Assembly (NCBI GenBank): GCA_030639105.1
Contig: DAOWDI010000080.1
Location: 1-6,900, forward strand
Direction: 5' to 3'
Length of the DNA stretch: 6,900 nucleotides
Origin: Gammaproteobacteria bacterium
Lineage (GTDB): Bacteria; Pseudomonadota; Gammaproteobacteria; Ga0077536
This document shows, piece after piece, positions 6,729 through 6,900 of the stretch. Under the pieces are notes generated by a model. That model worked only from the letters and a program-made list of their open reading frames with translations. It was not told the DNA's origin and searched no databases. Numbering within the stretch: position 1 is the first letter of the stretch; the number at the start of each line of letters is the position of its first letter. Made by a program: the position numbers and the translations under genes.

Positions 6729-6900
6729 ATGCAGATCAACACCGACATCGACTATGTTCTGTCCAAGCTCGAATGGATGCAAAACGAGCAGATCTGGCCG
6801 AACGGGCTGCGTTACCTGTGGACCGATGCATTTGGCGTAATCCTGCTGGTTTCGCTCTACCACGAACTCGGCGAAGGGCGCTATCTCGAGCAGGCCGAGG
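6729..6900 (+). CDS. N-terminus of an unnamed protein, possibly of the six-hairpin (alpha-toroid) type, cut by the window edge
   Basis: An ATG at 6729, six bases after the stop of the fusion gene, opens a frame that runs through the right edge (57 complete codons). The product begins MQINTDIDYVLSKLEW and continues with WPNGLRYLWTDAFGV (residues 29-43), then LLVSLYHELGEGRYLEQAE. The pattern of amphipathic helices with Trp-Thr-Asp and a following ALYHELG-type helix resembles alpha/alpha-toroid proteins such as glycosidase-like or terpenoid-cyclase-like folds. This is recognition by style, not by a firm family match. The ribosome binding site is weak, and the close spacing suggests translational coupling with the fusion gene. 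The remainder must be read outside the window. Confidence 0.7.
   Translation, partial: MQINTDIDYVLSKLEWMQNEQIWPNGLRYLWTDAFGVILLVSLYHELGEGRYLEQAE

Noticed and set aside
1..6900. CRISPR array, tRNA or rRNA gene
   Set aside because: I saw no regularly spaced direct repeats, no tRNA-like cloverleaf with a T-loop motif and no conserved rRNA stretches on either strand.

Overview
The window looks like a chromosomal segment from a GC-rich proteobacterium, probably of the beta or gamma class. This rests on protein flavour and codon use: a PhoU-type Na/Pi cotransporter, a CcdA-type redox membrane protein, a Host_attach-family protein and a Pcm/erythromycin-esterase fusion. No 16S or other phylogenetic marker is present. 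The genes are GC-rich. The left edge (about 1-400) and part of the central gap (about 3580-3830) are visibly more AT-rich.

Layout. Bases 1-60 hold the lysine-rich C-terminal tail of a gene that starts outside the window. Bases 61-713 have no convincing intact gene, but carry a short relic of a tyrosine recombinase (344-391) and two inverted repeats. Bases 714-3551 hold a tight two-gene unit on the minus strand. Its first gene is a thioredoxin-like/CcdA-like membrane redox protein (3551 to 2400). Twelve bases later follows a 557-residue Na/phosphate cotransporter with a PhoU-like tail (2387 to 714). Both start with GTG. Bases 3552-4251 form a 700-base gap between divergent units. I find no supported gene there, but it has a palindrome next to a possible -10 element, repeated ATCAAAC motifs and a long imperfect inverted repeat (4010-4072). 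Bases 4252-6900 hold a plus-strand operon-like series: a Host_attach (baeRF-like) protein, a 668-residue fusion of protein-L-isoaspartate O-methyltransferase with an erythromycin-esterase-like domain, and the start of a third gene that runs off the right edge.

How the genes may work together. On the minus strand, the redox protein probably moves reducing power across the inner membrane to a periplasmic thioredoxin-like domain, and it is co-transcribed with a phosphate or anion carrier. On the plus strand, a protein resembling translation release/rescue factors is linked to a protein-repair methyltransferase that carries a hydrolase domain. Taken together these suggest a stress or protein-quality module, but that is inference from gene order. 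The fusion protein and its operon are the most interesting part. The fused architecture is, as far as I recall, already seen in public annotations, so I do not claim it is new; its substrate is unknown.
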